Below are positions 13,250 to 13,643 of a stretch of 13,643 bases of DNA, piece after piece. Position numbers and translations under genes: made by a program. The notes below the pieces were generated by a model. That model worked only from the letters and a program-made list of their open reading frames with translations, searched no databases and was not told where the DNA came from. Source of the stretch: DASXBA01 sp046729895 (GTDB lineage: Bacteria; Actinomycetota; Thermoleophilia; Solirubrobacterales; Thermoleophilaceae); assembly GCA_046729895.1 (NCBI GenBank), contig JBKPHP010000024.1, forward strand, positions 1 through 13,643, read 5' to 3'. The first letter of the stretch is position 1. Each line of letters starts with the position of its first letter.

Positions 13250-13353
13250 CAGCGACCCGGGTCCCGAATCGGGCACAAAAGGATCTGGAGGCCGGGATGC
13301 AGGCGGCCGGGCACGCCGATGCTCCATCGCCGCGCCCGCGCCCCTGCGTCGAT

Positions 13354-13608
13354 TCAGTCCCGCCGACTCGTGCGAGCCGGGTCGTGACCTTTCCGCCGCT
13401 CTTCGGCCGGGTTCGCGACCATGACTAGTCCGCTCCCGCCGCAGCGCGCGCAGCGCTCCGTCTCCTCCATCAGCGACGCGCCGTAGCCGCTGCACTCCGG
13501 GCAGGACTCAGTGGTGGCTCGACCTGCGGCTTGTGACTCGCCAGTACTCGTTGTTAGCGGCAGCTCGTGACCAGTTTGTGAGACGAGCGAGCTGTGGCTG
13601 CCTGCCAA
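13354..13608 (-). CDS. DnaJ-like CxxCxGxG zinc-ribbon mini-protein, best preserved copy (copy C)
   Basis: The minus strand encodes up to 84 residues from a TTG at 13608. The core has two zinc knuckles: ESCPECSGYGASLMEETERC and then CARCGGSGLVMV, giving C-x2-C-x-G-x-G spaced 15 residues from a second C-x2-C-x-G-x-G, the pattern of the DnaJ cysteine-rich domain but as a single ribbon. A polar, probably disordered N-terminus (TSTGESQAAGRATTE) and a basic C-terminus (EERRKGHDPARTSRRD) flank it. The TTG has no ribosome binding site and the frame stays open to the window edge, so the true start may lie outside; there is no ATG or GTG in the visible frame before the first knuckle. All four cysteines are intact, unlike copies A and B. 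Possible roles are protein-protein contact, nucleic-acid contact or chaperone-related work; nothing here decides between them. Confidence 0.6.
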   Translation of the reverse strand: MAGSHSSLVSQTGHELPLTTSTGESQAAGRATTESCPECSGYGASLMEETERCARCGGSGLVMVANPAEERRKGHDPARTSRRD

Positions 13609-13643
13609 GCTGCGGAGGGTGCTCGCGTCGATACCTAGTCCGC

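Noticed and set aside
1..13643. CRISPR arrays, toxin-antitoxin pairs, prophage or transposase genes, tRNAs
   Set aside because: I looked for regular direct repeats, HTH/nuclease pairs, integrase motifs and cloverleaf-like sequences. None were found beyond the repeats reported.

Overview
The window is very GC-rich and gene-dense, with many 4-nt stop/start overlaps, frequent GTG starts and typical actinobacterial families: a LuxR regulator with an helical-repeat body, HxlR, a DHA2 exporter with a divergent TetR, and several cupins. This suggests an actinomycete, and my best guess is Thermoleophilia (Solirubrobacterales/Gaiellales-like). That placement is inferred from style and gene content, not from a marker gene. 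I saw no rRNA, tRNA, CRISPR array, insertion sequence or phage gene.

Layout. (1) Positions 1-365 hold no gene I can support. (2) Positions 366-4813 form a plus-strand series: a small ABM-like protein, a cupin, a 5'-truncated remnant of a second cupin of the same type, an acetolactate decarboxylase, a LuxR-type regulator that starts inside the decarboxylase stop codon and is broken by two frameshifts, and a small cupin followed by a strong hairpin. (3) Positions 4814-5526 are intergenic and hold a decayed copy of a small zinc-ribbon gene on the minus strand. (4) Positions 5527-7967 are a divergent TetR / DHA2 exporter pair, with three evenly spaced palindromes over a near-consensus promoter, and a 71-aa unknown protein coupled to the exporter. 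(5) Positions 7926-11600 are a minus-strand operon read right to left: acyl-CoA-dehydrogenase-fold flavoprotein, MDR-type NADP oxidoreductase, HxlR regulator and SDR dehydrogenase, each overlapping the next by 4 nt. A second zinc-ribbon copy lies just downstream. (6) Positions 11696-13192, divergent from that operon, hold an LPLAT-type acyltransferase, an SRPBCC protein and a 34-aa membrane microprotein. (7) The right edge holds a third, best-preserved zinc-ribbon copy on the minus strand.

How the parts may work together. The TetR/exporter/71-aa module looks like a self-regulated drug or metabolite efflux unit. The HxlR operon looks like an inducible oxidative catabolic or detoxification unit (flavin-dependent hydroxylation or dehydrogenation, enone reduction, alcohol/ketone interconversion) controlled by its own HxlR through a tandem 17-bp direct repeat in the divergent promoter. 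The acyltransferase and SRPBCC pair points to lipid modification.

The least expected feature is a dispersed family of three paralogous DnaJ-like CxxCxGxG zinc-ribbon mini-genes, all on the minus strand and in different states of preservation. It is the best candidate in the window for something not yet described.
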